Positions 8,274 through 16,667 of a DNA stretch of 64,000 nucleotides are shown here, one piece after another. Position numbers and translations under genes: made by a program. The notes under the pieces are model-generated. The model was not told the DNA's origin. It was given only the letters and a program-made list of their open reading frames with translations, and did not search any database. Within the stretch, counting starts at the first letter, position 1, and each line of letters opens with the position of its first letter. The stretch lies in assembly GCA_017472965.1 (NCBI GenBank), contig JAFUNR010000005.1:62001-126000 (forward strand), in the 5' to 3' direction. The DNA is from Oscillospiraceae bacterium (GTDB taxonomy: Bacteria > Bacillota > Clostridia > Oscillospirales > Ruminococcaceae).

Positions 8274-8941
8274 CAGAAGCTCACCCCCTCCGCTGCGGGA
8301 AGCAGCGCATTGATTTCCACTGCCTCCACCGTGACATCCTGCAGCATCCGCTTGCCGGCAGTGGCCAGCGTCTGCGCTTCGGTACCGGGCGTAACGGTGT
8401 ACGCGCCGGCGTAGTTTATCACTGTTTCACCGGGTACGGAGGCTACACCTGTCGCCGCGGTTACGCGCTGCACGCGGATCACGGTGGGGTTGGAGTAATA
8501 CTCCTTCACGATGAAATGGATGCTGACGGTGCCCCAACCGGTGAGCGCGGAGGTATCCAGCGCACCGGAAAACACCTTGGAGGGCACAGCATCGGTCACA
8601 TTGCCGGCACAGGAGACAAGCACCGCCTCGGCGGTGTTTCCGCCGGCTGCGACGGTGATCGTCAGTCGCATGGGCGGGTTGTTGGGGACTTCGGTACCAT
8701 AGATACCTTCTACGGTCAGCCTGTTGATGCGGCTGAAATTGACTGCATCGACATACTGCATGGTGACGGCGATATCGGCGCCAGCCTCGTCGGTGCGCTT
8801 CACATAAAGGCCGGTGTCATCATGGCCGTAGGTGTAGTTCGCTGCATTCGATGCGGAAACCACCGTCCATTCGCCCTTGGCACCGTCCAGCAGCGTCCGC
8901 GGCAAAACTGCGCCCGCAGGCGCTGCAAAGCCCTTAGCCAT
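8273..8941 (-). CDS. Prophage tail protein with C-terminal attachment-type motif
   Basis: 222 residues. Residues about 20-165 look like a beta-sandwich. The end carries GAYTVTPGTEAQTLATAGKR followed by MLQDVTVEAV. That 'Y-x-V-T-P...QTL-T-x-GK-x-M-x-D-V-T-V' motif recurs at the ends of many Firmicute phage tail and baseplate proteins. It probably joins the fibre apparatus. The start overlaps the preceding stop by eight bases and has GGAGGTG upstream. Confidence 0.65.
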   Translation of the reverse strand: MAKGFAAPAGAVLPRTLLDGAKGEWTVVSASNAANYTYGHDDTGLYVKRTDEAGADIAVTMQYVDAVNFSRINRLTVEGIYGTEVPNNPPMRLTITVAAGGNTAEAVLVSCAGNVTDAVPSKVFSGALDTSALTGWGTVSIHFIVKEYYSNPTVIRVQRVTAATGVASVPGETVINYAGAYTVTPGTEAQTLATAGKRMLQDVTVEAVEINALLPAAEGVSF

Positions 8942-9260
8942 CCGCAGCCACCTCCGTTTCCAGCCGGTTGATTTCGGCGCGCCATGCCTGCCGCTGCATG
9001 ATCAGATCCGCGTATTCTTCCGCTGCAGCAGCGCCTTCGGCGATCTTGATGACAGCGTAATCCGTTTCTTTCAGCGCAGCCTTGTACTGCGCAATCATTT
9101 CGGCGGCGGTGTACGGGATGTACTCCTCCGCCTCCTCGTATTCCACCGCACCCGGCACACGGCGGCGCAGCTGCGGCGCGCCGACAAGCGGCGCAAAGGT
9201 ATCCGGCTGCACACTTTTCACGCGGTGGGTGCGGCAGGTGTAGCCTGTTTCGATTTTCAT
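8934..9260 (-). CDS. Small tail-associated protein, assembly-chaperone-like
   Basis: 108 residues. The carboxy half (ALKETDYAVIKIAEG, then YADLIMQRQAWRAEINRLE) matches the pattern of small proteins placed beside phage fibre genes, including tail assembly chaperones with a 'D-Y-...-R-x-x-W-R-x-x-I-N' helix. ATG 9260 is chosen over the upstream ATG because AGGAGGTG is six bases away. It is probably a non-virion accessory or adaptor for the receptor-binding proteins. Confidence 0.55.
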   Translation of the reverse strand: MKIETGYTCRTHRVKSVQPDTFAPLVGAPQLRRRVPGAVEYEEAEEYIPYTAAEMIAQYKAALKETDYAVIKIAEGAAAAEEYADLIMQRQAWRAEINRLETEVAADG

Positions 9261-9273
9261 ACAAAGCACCTCC

Positions 9274-9936
9274 TTATCTGCCGTACCAGTAAAGTACGAT
9301 GTCAGTGGCGGGAAGCTCCCATACCGTCAGCGTAATGCTGCCGGCAGCGGTCTCGGCAAAACCGGCATTGATGAGCGCCAGCGTTTCGGCCAGCGCCTCG
9401 TCTGTGGCCTGATCGCCGGTGGGCAGAAGCATGGGCGGTGCCAGCTGCGTGGCAGCCGTCACGGCTGCGCCGGTGAGCACCTGCGGCGTCACCCGCTGCG
9501 AATAACCGCTGACCCCCGCCGCGAACCCGTCGCACAGCACCGTGGCCCGGTACAGGGAAAGGCCGAGCTGTTTTGCCGCATCCACCGCAGCAAAAATATC
9601 CGTATGCCGCCCCTGCGGATCGTACATTGCCTGCGCCATATCGCCCGCGCCTATCCTGATGATCTTCTCATCCGTATAGGCCTTGAGCGCTGCCAGTACC
9701 TGCTGAATGCTGGCCGCGCCGCTGCCGCAGGGATCCTGCGCCCCCAGACTTTCCGCCGCCTGCTCATCTGCCAATGTTTTCACCAGAGCATTGAAGCGGG
9801 GGATAATCAGCTTGCGCGCCGTCTCTTCAAATTTTTCCTGCATTTCCGCCACGGATAGGCCGGGGGTATCGGCAAGGCCGATCACACCCGTTCCGGCAAG
9901 CTGCGCCTCCGTGACGGCAAGCTCCTTCAGATCCAT
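9274..9936 (-). CDS. Prophage tail/fibre protein
   Basis: 220 residues. The N-terminus GVIGLADTPGLSVAEMQEKF, followed by IPRFNALV, is a segment I know from short proteins between tail and fibre genes in Firmicute phages, where it introduces fibre proteins. The rest is mixed alpha/beta and ends in a Trp/Tyr-rich strand (TDIVLYWYG). Two starts are possible: an ATG overlapping the upstream stop as ATGA (9948), too close to the AGGAG, and the ATG at 9936, twelve bases after it. The second is preferred. Confidence 0.55.
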   Translation of the reverse strand: MDLKELAVTEAQLAGTGVIGLADTPGLSVAEMQEKFEETARKLIIPRFNALVKTLADEQAAESLGAQDPCGSGAASIQQVLAALKAYTDEKIIRIGAGDMAQAMYDPQGRHTDIFAAVDAAKQLGLSLYRATVLCDGFAAGVSGYSQRVTPQVLTGAAVTAATQLAPPMLLPTGDQATDEALAETLALINAGFAETAAGSITLTVWELPATDIVLYWYGR

Positions 9937-9944
9937 ATGTTGTA

Positions 9945-11843
9945 TCATCTCCTATGTCGTCTGCCCTCGGTGTATTCCAGCGCCCACCCCAGCAGACCAA
10001 AGGGCTCGTTGGCCTGACTGTTTTCAAAGCGGAAGCGCACCTTGTCCGGTCTGCCGCACCGCAGCCGCTGCCCCAGCGTTTTGCCGGCGGCATCGCAGGA
10101 GAAGCACAGCTTGGAAAATGTCATGCCGGAAAAGGAAAAATGCCTTACCTGAAAGGCTTCCGCGCGCAGCGGATGCCACACGCCCTCCACACGCACCCAC
10201 GCCATCAGTGAGGTCGCTGCAGAAGGCAGAATGCGTGCCGCCAGATAGCGGAAACGTTTCTCCCGGTAAAAGGTGCTGCCGACAATATCCGGTGTTTCCC
10301 ATATGGCATGAACCGGGCGCGGTTCACATCCGTCCAGCCGGTCAGTGTAATCCGTCAAGCTGTTCCCCTGTGTGAACATGCACACTCTGCCATCCGCCGT
10401 GCCGAACCAGAGCTGCCCGCCCTGTACCCAAAGCCTCTCGGCGGGGATATCCTCCAGCACATAGCACTCATACTGGTAGCTGCTTTTGGGCGCAGCGGTA
10501 CTGTAAGCTTTCTGCAGACCATCCAGACAGTACATCCGTCCGTTGAGTGCCAGCAGATAGAAGTCCCGCCACACTGCCGCCTGTGCCTTTTCGGGGTTTG
10601 GCTCGGCACACAGCTGCGGATCGATATAACTGCTGCGGCGCTGCTGACAGCGTACCCCGGTCAGATCGGATGCCGTCAGTGCAAAAATCCCCTGCGCGGT
10701 GAGAAACAGCGGCTCGTCCCCCAGCACAGCGAAGCTGTCCTTTGCCAGTGCACCGTAGCCGGTGATGACATTGCCGCTGCGGAAGGTGAACACCTGCCGC
10801 GGGTTGCCCATGGCATCGCTTTGTTCCTCCACCGACGGTGTGCGTACCCACACAGCGCCATCCGCACCGCTTTTGTGGGCAGCAAGGGAATCTCCCAACA
10901 TGCTGTAGCCCATAATGCGTTCATCATCTGTACCCAGCACGGAATAGGCAAGTTCGCTGAAATAGGTCGGGTCGTCGGCTGCGCTCCAGAAATCCCGGTT
11001 TTTCCATTCCGGCGCACCGGTGACGAACAGACGCATTCCCGTGCCGGGCTTACCGTACAAAGTGCAGACATCCGCCTGTGTGATGCGGCGGCGGGCCTCG
11101 CTGCGGTCGCGGCTGGCGGTGATGAAGATATTGTCCTCTCCCTCGACGGGAGAGACCCCCGGTGCATTGAGGAAGGTCACCGTACCTGTGGCGCGATCCA
11201 CGGTAAAATCCACGCCCTCGGTCAGCGTTTTTTCCTGCGTACCCCCATCAGCCGCAGCGCAGATCTGGCGCACGGTGACAGGGGTTTCATCCAGTCCGCC
11301 GAACTCCAGCTGATAGACAGCCGCCCCCGGCGCGGCGTAAAAGCTCTCGCACCAGGCATTGCTGAGCAGGTTGACATCCTCCAGCCCTGCACCGCCGCTG
11401 CCATCCGGATTCTTGCTGATGGCAATGCGGGGCAGATAGGCGCTCTCACTCACCGGCAGCAGCGTCCATGTATCCTCCTGTAAAAAAACCTGCCAGAACT
11501 CTCTGCCATCCAGCAGATACAGCCTGCCGCCAAAGCAGCAGCCGCGGCTGTGCACATCGCCTACCGTACCCTCAATGGGCTCACCGTCGGCATACAGCTT
11601 ATTGCCGGCGTGCAGGATCGCCGTATCCCCCAGCATATAGCAGCCGTGGATCGACCCGTCATAGGTGGCTTTCTGTACAAAACCGGGGCGTTTGTGCACA
11701 CTGCCGGGCACAGAACGCAACATATTGACACTGTGCGGGCTGCGCTGCGGCGAAACTGCCGATGCATCGGCGGCCAGATCCACCCCCAGCAGTCTGTTCA
11801 CACCCAGCTTGCGTAAAGCGGGCATCACTGATGTTGCCGCCAT
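9945..11843 (-). CDS. Tail hub / stabilisation protein of a short-tailed phage
   Basis: 632 residues, almost entirely beta-rich, starting LGVNRLLGVDLAADASAVSP and MLRSVPGSVHKRPGF. Lengths and gene order (portal, capsid, connector, this gene, fibres) match the podoviral tail-nozzle or hub proteins such as P22 gp10-like and stabilisation proteins. That is a role inference; I cannot confirm the fold. Repeated short units such as YMLGDTAILHAGNKLY and RLYLLDGREFW suggest beta-propeller blades. The start has GGAGGGGATACG upstream. Confidence 0.6.
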   Translation of the reverse strand: MAATSVMPALRKLGVNRLLGVDLAADASAVSPQRSPHSVNMLRSVPGSVHKRPGFVQKATYDGSIHGCYMLGDTAILHAGNKLYADGEPIEGTVGDVHSRGCCFGGRLYLLDGREFWQVFLQEDTWTLLPVSESAYLPRIAISKNPDGSGGAGLEDVNLLSNAWCESFYAAPGAAVYQLEFGGLDETPVTVRQICAAADGGTQEKTLTEGVDFTVDRATGTVTFLNAPGVSPVEGEDNIFITASRDRSEARRRITQADVCTLYGKPGTGMRLFVTGAPEWKNRDFWSAADDPTYFSELAYSVLGTDDERIMGYSMLGDSLAAHKSGADGAVWVRTPSVEEQSDAMGNPRQVFTFRSGNVITGYGALAKDSFAVLGDEPLFLTAQGIFALTASDLTGVRCQQRRSSYIDPQLCAEPNPEKAQAAVWRDFYLLALNGRMYCLDGLQKAYSTAAPKSSYQYECYVLEDIPAERLWVQGGQLWFGTADGRVCMFTQGNSLTDYTDRLDGCEPRPVHAIWETPDIVGSTFYREKRFRYLAARILPSAATSLMAWVRVEGVWHPLRAEAFQVRHFSFSGMTFSKLCFSCDAAGKTLGQRLRCGRPDKVRFRFENSQANEPFGLLGWALEYTEGRRHRR

Positions 11844-11855
11844 CGTATCCCCTCC

Positions 11856-12467
11856 TTACCACTCATATACACACTCCACCACGGCAGGATCGGGCTCCGG
11901 CGTGCGGTAGACAGCGGCTGAAAGCTCGCTGTAGCGGGCGGCAAGATACCCGGAAAGCACGGCGGTCTCATCCACGCCGGTGAGCATATCCGCAGCCAGC
12001 CGCAGCGGCACCAGTACGGCGGCAGCCTCCTCCACATCCAGCAGCGTATCCTCCGGCGCGGCGGCTTCCGGCAGCACAGGGCGGCGGATACAGCTGAACT
12101 CCAGCGCACCGTTCAGCCTTGCGGGAATGACATATACCCCCTGCGAAGCGCGGCGATAATCGGAAAACGGCATCAGCCGTCCGTCCGGAGCACAGTACCG
12201 CACATCGGTAAGCGCCGTCATCTCCTCCGGCAGGGTGATGCGCACATAAGCAGCCTCCTGTGCAGGACTGCGTTCGGGCCACGCATCGGTAACGGTATAC
12301 ACCACGCGGCGGGGAAAGCGTGCGCACACTGCTGCCACTGCCGCAGCCAGCAGGTGATCCATCCGCTCCTCCAGATCGGCGGCGCTCTGCACCTCCAGTG
12401 CACGGCCGCCGGCTGCGGCCTCATCCAGCCACCGCAATGCGGCGGCCTTGGCTTCTTTTTTGGTCAT
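11856..12467 (-). CDS. Head-to-tail connector (adaptor) candidate
   Basis: 203 residues. The N-terminal helix is rich in Ala, Lys and Glu; the middle has RVVYTVTDAW and YVRITLPEEMTALTDVRY; the C-terminal helix VLVPLRLAADMLTGVDETA precedes YLAARYSEL. Its length and its place just after the capsid and before the hub fit podoviral adaptors (P22 gp4 or T7 gp11-like) that seat on the portal. No enzymatic motif is seen. It has an AAGGAGGGG ribosome site. Confidence 0.55.
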   Translation of the reverse strand: MTKKEAKAAALRWLDEAAAGGRALEVQSAADLEERMDHLLAAAVAAVCARFPRRVVYTVTDAWPERSPAQEAAYVRITLPEEMTALTDVRYCAPDGRLMPFSDYRRASQGVYVIPARLNGALEFSCIRRPVLPEAAAPEDTLLDVEEAAAVLVPLRLAADMLTGVDETAVLSGYLAARYSELSAAVYRTPEPDPAVVECVYEW

Positions 12468-12492
12468 GGCTCCCCTCCTTACCGTGCGATGC

Positions 12493-12735
12493 TCAGATGT
12501 ACTGTGCCTGACTCAGAATGGCCGCCACGGATTCGGGTACCTCCACCGGTTCGCCGCGATTGATGTAATACAGGTAGCCATTGATGCACACCGGCACCAC
12601 ACGGTTAGCCGGATTTTTGCGGTCCTCCGCGATCTTGATACGCACCTTTTTCTCCTTTGCCAGCTGTGCGCCGGTGCTGCGGGCGGCCGCCTCGGGGTCG
12701 GTCTCGGTCATCAGCCTTTTCTTCTCATTGCTCAT
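12493..12735 (-). CDS. Small prophage head-region protein, 80 aa
   Basis: Starts MSNEKKRLMTETDPEAAAR and has a basic middle (KEKKVRIKIAEDRKNPANR) followed by a compact beta segment (VVPVCINGYLYYINRGEPVE) and a short helix. Similar small proteins lie directly after N4-gp56-type capsid genes in related phages, but their role is not known to me. The ATG at 12735 has AAAAGGAG upstream; the longer ORF in this frame is not needed. Confidence 0.6.
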   Translation of the reverse strand: MSNEKKRLMTETDPEAAARSTGAQLAKEKKVRIKIAEDRKNPANRVVPVCINGYLYYINRGEPVEVPESVAAILSQAQYI

Positions 12736-12806
12736 GTTTTTTCTCCTTTTCGCTTTGAATTTTATAAGAGCCGCGGCGGAACGGCTGCCCCGCCGCGGCA
12801 TACGGC

Positions 12807-13736
12807 TTATTCGCTCACCATGTGGGAGATGCGAACCATGCCCAGCGGGTTGAGCACCACGCAGGCCATGGAGACCTTCCAGCCGGCGGTGGCGCGCTGG
12901 TTCAGCGGGTCGGCGCTGCCGGCACTGCCGAAGTTCTTGATGATGACATGGGGACGGCAGCCGGAAGCCTCCAGCTCGGGCACGCCGTAGGCCTCGCGGC
13001 CCAGGATCATGGTTTCGTGCAGAGTACCGGCGGAATTGCTCTCGGCATCGGTGACGACATTGGAGCTCTGCACAAAGCGTACACCGTGCAAACGGCCGAT
13101 CTCGCCCTTCATAATAGCGTCGCCGCCGTTGTATTTGCTGATATCCTGCCACAGGGTATCGGACTGCAGATCAAAGGCGGTCTCGGGATCGACAATGGCC
13201 ACATAGTAGCCGTCGGCCATGGGCTTGACATTATTTTTACGCAGACAGCGCACAGCCTTTTTGATCTCGTCGCTGGTCAGCACGGCACCGGCCGCAATGG
13301 CATCGGCAGTGTTGGCGCCGCCGGCATACTGACGGTTGGTACAGCCGTTGACCACGGCATCGCGTACCAGAGTATCCACCGTGAGGGCGGCCTGTTCACC
13401 CATGACACCGGCAGCTTCGGCCAGTACGGGATCCACGCCGGTCTCATTCAGCTTATCCGAGATGGTGACATAGTCGCCGTACTGCTCCACGGCGGCCTCC
13501 ACACGGCTGACGGTCAGATTGGTGCCGGCAGGGGTGGTGCCCTCGGTCAGAGCCTCGGTGGCAGGCTGCAGGCACTCAAAGCGTCGGAACACGGCGGTGT
13601 CGCCCTCATTCTGGGGAATGGTGCGGCGCTGGCCGTATTTCAGCCAGACCAGATTGGGGGTCATACGCTCCAGCAGAACGCGGTCGTAAAAAGCTTTCTG
13701 CTCGGCAGGGGTATTGGCATAGGTCTGAACGGACAT
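12807..13736 (-). CDS. Major capsid protein, N4-gp56 family
   Basis: 309 residues. It starts SVQTYANTPAEQKAFYDRVL and LLERMTPNLVWLKYGQ, then carries the hallmark of N4-gp56-type capsids: GDTAVFRRFECLQPATEALT followed by EGTTP and a QYGDYVTISDKL strand. The later MKGEIGRLHGVRFVQSSNV stretch is also typical. It forms the HK97-fold shell. The start at 13736 is chosen because AGGAG is eight bases away; the first ATG at 13742 lies only two bases after it. The neighbours (scaffold-like gene upstream, connector downstream) agree. Confidence 0.88.
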   Translation of the reverse strand: MSVQTYANTPAEQKAFYDRVLLERMTPNLVWLKYGQRRTIPQNEGDTAVFRRFECLQPATEALTEGTTPAGTNLTVSRVEAAVEQYGDYVTISDKLNETGVDPVLAEAAGVMGEQAALTVDTLVRDAVVNGCTNRQYAGGANTADAIAAGAVLTSDEIKKAVRCLRKNNVKPMADGYYVAIVDPETAFDLQSDTLWQDISKYNGGDAIMKGEIGRLHGVRFVQSSNVVTDAESNSAGTLHETMILGREAYGVPELEASGCRPHVIIKNFGSAGSADPLNQRATAGWKVSMACVVLNPLGMVRISHMVSE

Positions 13737-13792
13737 AAACATCTCTCCTTTTTCGTGTTATCGGGTTTGTTTGTGGATACGGCTGCAGGTCG

Positions 13793-14611
13793 TCAGCTCC
13801 ACTCGCCCCGCAGGGCACGGCGGTGATACTCGGCAAAATCCGCACTGGACATATTGTCAAAATCCAGCGGTTGCGGGTTTGCTTCATCACCCAGAGCACC
13901 GGGGCTGGCCAGGCCGTTGGCCTGCACGGTGCGCAATACTTCGCTGCGGGCTTTTTCCGCCGCATCACGGCACAGGGCGGGCAGCTCTGTGAGCAGCACA
14001 GCGGCGTAGGCGGCATCCAGACTGACCTCATCGCCCGTATTGCGGCACAGCTGCTGCAGCTGCTGCACCTTATCCCGGACAAGGGCATAGGCAGCGCCCT
14101 GCGCGGGATCGGCCAGCAGGGCACGGTCACGCTCGGCATCCTGCAGACGATGCAGCTCACTGCGCAGCGCGGAAAGCTCCTCCTCCGAGGCGGAGGAAAA
14201 CTCCCGCTCCGGCATACAGGCTTGCTCCGCCTGTACTTCCGGTGCGGCGGCAGCGGTATTCTGGGGCTGCAGGGCATCGGGTGCGGCAGCGCTTGCGGAT
14301 GCAGCAGCCTTCGCCGCCTGCCATGCATCGTACTGGGCACGGGTGCGGATGGGCGCGCCGGTGTGATCCTGCAGACCCATCCCGGCGATGAATTCATCCA
14401 CCCTGCGCCCGCTCACAGCCTTCAGGCGTTCACTGAACGCCCGGGTGGTCTCCACAGCTGCAGCGGCATCCTGCACGGCAGACTGTGCAGAGGCATCCTC
14501 GCAGACCGCAGGGCCGGGCTGCTCCGGCAATGCCTCCTGGGGTTCCTCCGTGGCGAAAGAGGGCTGCGCAGTCTCCTGCGCGGCATTGGCAGCCACATGG
14601 TCATCATACAT
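13793..14611 (-). CDS. Scaffolding-like protein
   Basis: 272 residues, acidic, Ala/Gln/Glu-rich and mostly predicted helix, with low-complexity first and middle parts (QETAQPSFATEEPQEALPE) and a helical region around residues 150-210 (ELHRLQDAERDRALL). It lies between portal and capsid genes, where tailed phages place scaffolding proteins that guide procapsid assembly. No protease motif is present. Confidence rests on composition and position. Confidence 0.6.
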   Translation of the reverse strand: MYDDHVAANAAQETAQPSFATEEPQEALPEQPGPAVCEDASAQSAVQDAAAAVETTRAFSERLKAVSGRRVDEFIAGMGLQDHTGAPIRTRAQYDAWQAAKAAASASAAAPDALQPQNTAAAAPEVQAEQACMPEREFSSASEEELSALRSELHRLQDAERDRALLADPAQGAAYALVRDKVQQLQQLCRNTGDEVSLDAAYAAVLLTELPALCRDAAEKARSEVLRTVQANGLASPGALGDEANPQPLDFDNMSSADFAEYHRRALRGEWS

Positions 14612-14676
14612 AGGGTCTTATCCTTTCTGCGCGGTTTTGGGCGAGGTTCGGCCGGCGCCGTTTTGCAGCCCTGTTT

Positions 14677-14874
14677 TCATTCATTTTTTCCGGCGGGGCC
14701 GGTGTACAGCAGATGATCCACCGTCACCGGTGCCTTACGGGAGCAGGCAGGATTTCTGCACTGCAGCGTATGGCGGGTGTAAACGCGGGTGGGGGTATCG
14801 GCGCTGTCATCACCGGTGACCACCGTGGTGCTGCCGGTAATGCGCAGCTCCGCCCCGCAGACGGGACAATTCAT
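14677..14874 (-). CDS. Small zinc-ribbon protein in the head module
   Basis: 65 residues with two Cys pairs: CPVC at residues 3-6 and CRNPAC near residue 40, separated by a Thr/Asp-rich hairpin, as in small zinc ribbons. AAAAAGGAGGATG precedes the ATG. The Cys residues sit in the pattern expected for one structural zinc. It may bind DNA or a virion partner; there is no direct evidence. Confidence 0.6.
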   Translation of the reverse strand: MNCPVCGAELRITGSTTVVTGDDSADTPTRVYTRHTLQCRNPACSRKAPVTVDHLLYTGPAGKNE

Positions 14875-14896
14875 AAAAGCATCCTCCTTTTTCTGC

Positions 14897-16486
14897 TTAT
14901 ACTGTGGACAGCGCCGGTGCGGCTGCTGCAAGGGCTGCATCCCGCCGCATCTGCAAAAAGCGCTCGCGGAACGGCACCACATTGGCACCGGAAAGCTCCA
15001 CATACTGCTCCACGGTGATAAAACCCTTATCCAGCAGCTTGTCCAGCGTGGCCTGACTGAGCGCCTCGCTGAATTCGCTGGAAGCGCCCACATCCACCAG
15101 CATCTCGTATTCGATACCGGCATAATCTGCGCCCACAAAGCTGCGGCACTGCACACAGCCGCTGTGCTCCGAGGCTACCGGGCGGGGCGTAGTGCAATAG
15201 CATCGAAAGAAATCCAGCCAGATGCCGCCCACATCCTCCATCACACGCCAGAAACGGCGCTGGATCTCGCGGATAGGGGTACGCGCCTGATTCTGCATGG
15301 CGATGATAGCCGATGCAGCCAGATCCATGCGATCGGTATCGCCGGTGGTCACCTGACCCACGCCGTTGATATCGCGGGAGAGAGTCAGCACCTTTTCGGA
15401 GAGCCCCACCGCCAGCGAGCTGAAGGTGGGCGCCTGCAGATACTTGACACCGTCTCCGCCGCCGGACCAGTGATCCACCAGCATTTCACCCGGCTCGTTG
15501 GTCACCGGCTGCTGCAGTGCGCCGGGACGCAGCAGCAGCTTGGGCCAGCCGGTCTGCTGCACACTGAGCAGCATCATGGCCATGTTGTAGTTCAGCGCCT
15601 TCTGGCTGGGCAGCAGGCATTCCGTCTCGCCGATGCCGAAAATGCAGCCTTTGCGCAGCTTCCACGGCAGCAGCACCACCGGATAACGGCGCATACGGGC
15701 GGCGCTGCCCTCCGGTGTCAGAGGACGGGGCGGCACAAGCTGGCGGGTGCGGGTGGCTTTTTCAAACCAGATCTCGCCGTTTTTGCGGAAGTACCGGGTC
15801 AGCACCGTCACCCGCTGCTCCCGGTCGTCCTCCTTCACGGTGGTATAGGGGCCGGTCTCGCCGTCCGGCTTCAGCAGACGGCATTCCTCCGGCCGCATGC
15901 CTGCGGCAGCCGCCATGGCGCGAACCTCGGTCAGCGGACGGCGCTGGCGCAGAATGATCCAGCGCTGACGCTCGATCTCCCGGATATGCGGATCGCTGAA
16001 AACGATAGCCAGCGGATCGATACTCTCGCCCCGCAGTTCGCCCACAAAAGGCGCGGTACCTCCGCCATGCACGGCGGTATCCCAGTAGTAGTGCAGAATG
16101 CCAGTACCCTCGGTGGCAGCATCATCCACCAGTACACCGTTCAGATCATCCTGATGCAGCTTTTTCCACAGCTGACGGGCGTAATCGGTGAAATCCCTTG
16201 CACCCTGTGCGGCAAGCGCCGTATCCGGACCGCTTTCCGCCGCAGGACGGCAGCTCATGGTCAGCGGCGAATCCAGTACCGCGGCACGCTTGGTACGGAT
16301 GAACATCTCCACCATGTTGAATACCGGCCGCGGCAGATTGCGGGTGCGGCGGGTCGCAGGCGGCCACTGATCCCCCTCTTTGAAGCGCACATACAGCGGA
16401 AAATTCACATCAAAGCCCATGGAGCGCTGCCAGGCAAGGCCTGTCTGATGATCCTGCCAGACAGCAGTCTCCTGTGAGTATTCCAT
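14897..16486 (-). CDS. Portal protein
   Basis: 529 residues. It is placed after TerL and before the scaffold and capsid, as expected for a podovirus. The segment RPVFNMVEMFIRTKRAAVLD is typical of portal N-termini, RIVFSDPHIREIERQRWII-type beta strands follow, and the long helical part RDINGVGQVTTGDTDRMD with NQARTPIREIQRRFW is the wing/stem helix region seen in P22-like portals. It forms the dodecameric ring for DNA entry. ATG 16486 has AAAGGAG upstream; the ORF extends eight residues further without a ribosome site. Confidence 0.78.
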   Translation of the reverse strand: MEYSQETAVWQDHQTGLAWQRSMGFDVNFPLYVRFKEGDQWPPATRRTRNLPRPVFNMVEMFIRTKRAAVLDSPLTMSCRPAAESGPDTALAAQGARDFTDYARQLWKKLHQDDLNGVLVDDAATEGTGILHYYWDTAVHGGGTAPFVGELRGESIDPLAIVFSDPHIREIERQRWIILRQRRPLTEVRAMAAAAGMRPEECRLLKPDGETGPYTTVKEDDREQRVTVLTRYFRKNGEIWFEKATRTRQLVPPRPLTPEGSAARMRRYPVVLLPWKLRKGCIFGIGETECLLPSQKALNYNMAMMLLSVQQTGWPKLLLRPGALQQPVTNEPGEMLVDHWSGGGDGVKYLQAPTFSSLAVGLSEKVLTLSRDINGVGQVTTGDTDRMDLAASAIIAMQNQARTPIREIQRRFWRVMEDVGGIWLDFFRCYCTTPRPVASEHSGCVQCRSFVGADYAGIEYEMLVDVGASSEFSEALSQATLDKLLDKGFITVEQYVELSGANVVPFRERFLQMRRDAALAAAAPALSTV

Positions 16487-16526
16487 ACAGTTTCTCCTTT
16501 CTTCGGGCAATGCGCCCGTCTTTGTT

Positions 16527-16667
16527 TCATTCCTCCCGGTCTGCGGGCAGCGGCCCGTGCAGCCACTCGTTCAGGATCTGTCCCGAGGGCGCCTGCGGTA
16601 TGGCGGGCGGCTGCAGCTGCTCCTGCAGTGCCCACAGGATCAGCCTGCGCAGCAGTTTTTTCACCAT
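16527..16667 (-). CDS. 46-residue prophage protein coupled to terL
   Basis: Encodes MVKKLLRRLILWALQEQLQP, a basic amphipathic helix, then a Pro-rich stretch and an acidic end. The start codon lies inside the last codons of terL (the terL TGA overlaps at 16661-16663), and GGAGGATTTC precedes it, so translation is coupled. Function unknown; the helix could bind membranes or the terminase/portal. Confidence 0.55.
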   Translation of the reverse strand: MVKKLLRRLILWALQEQLQPPAIPQAPSGQILNEWLHGPLPADREE

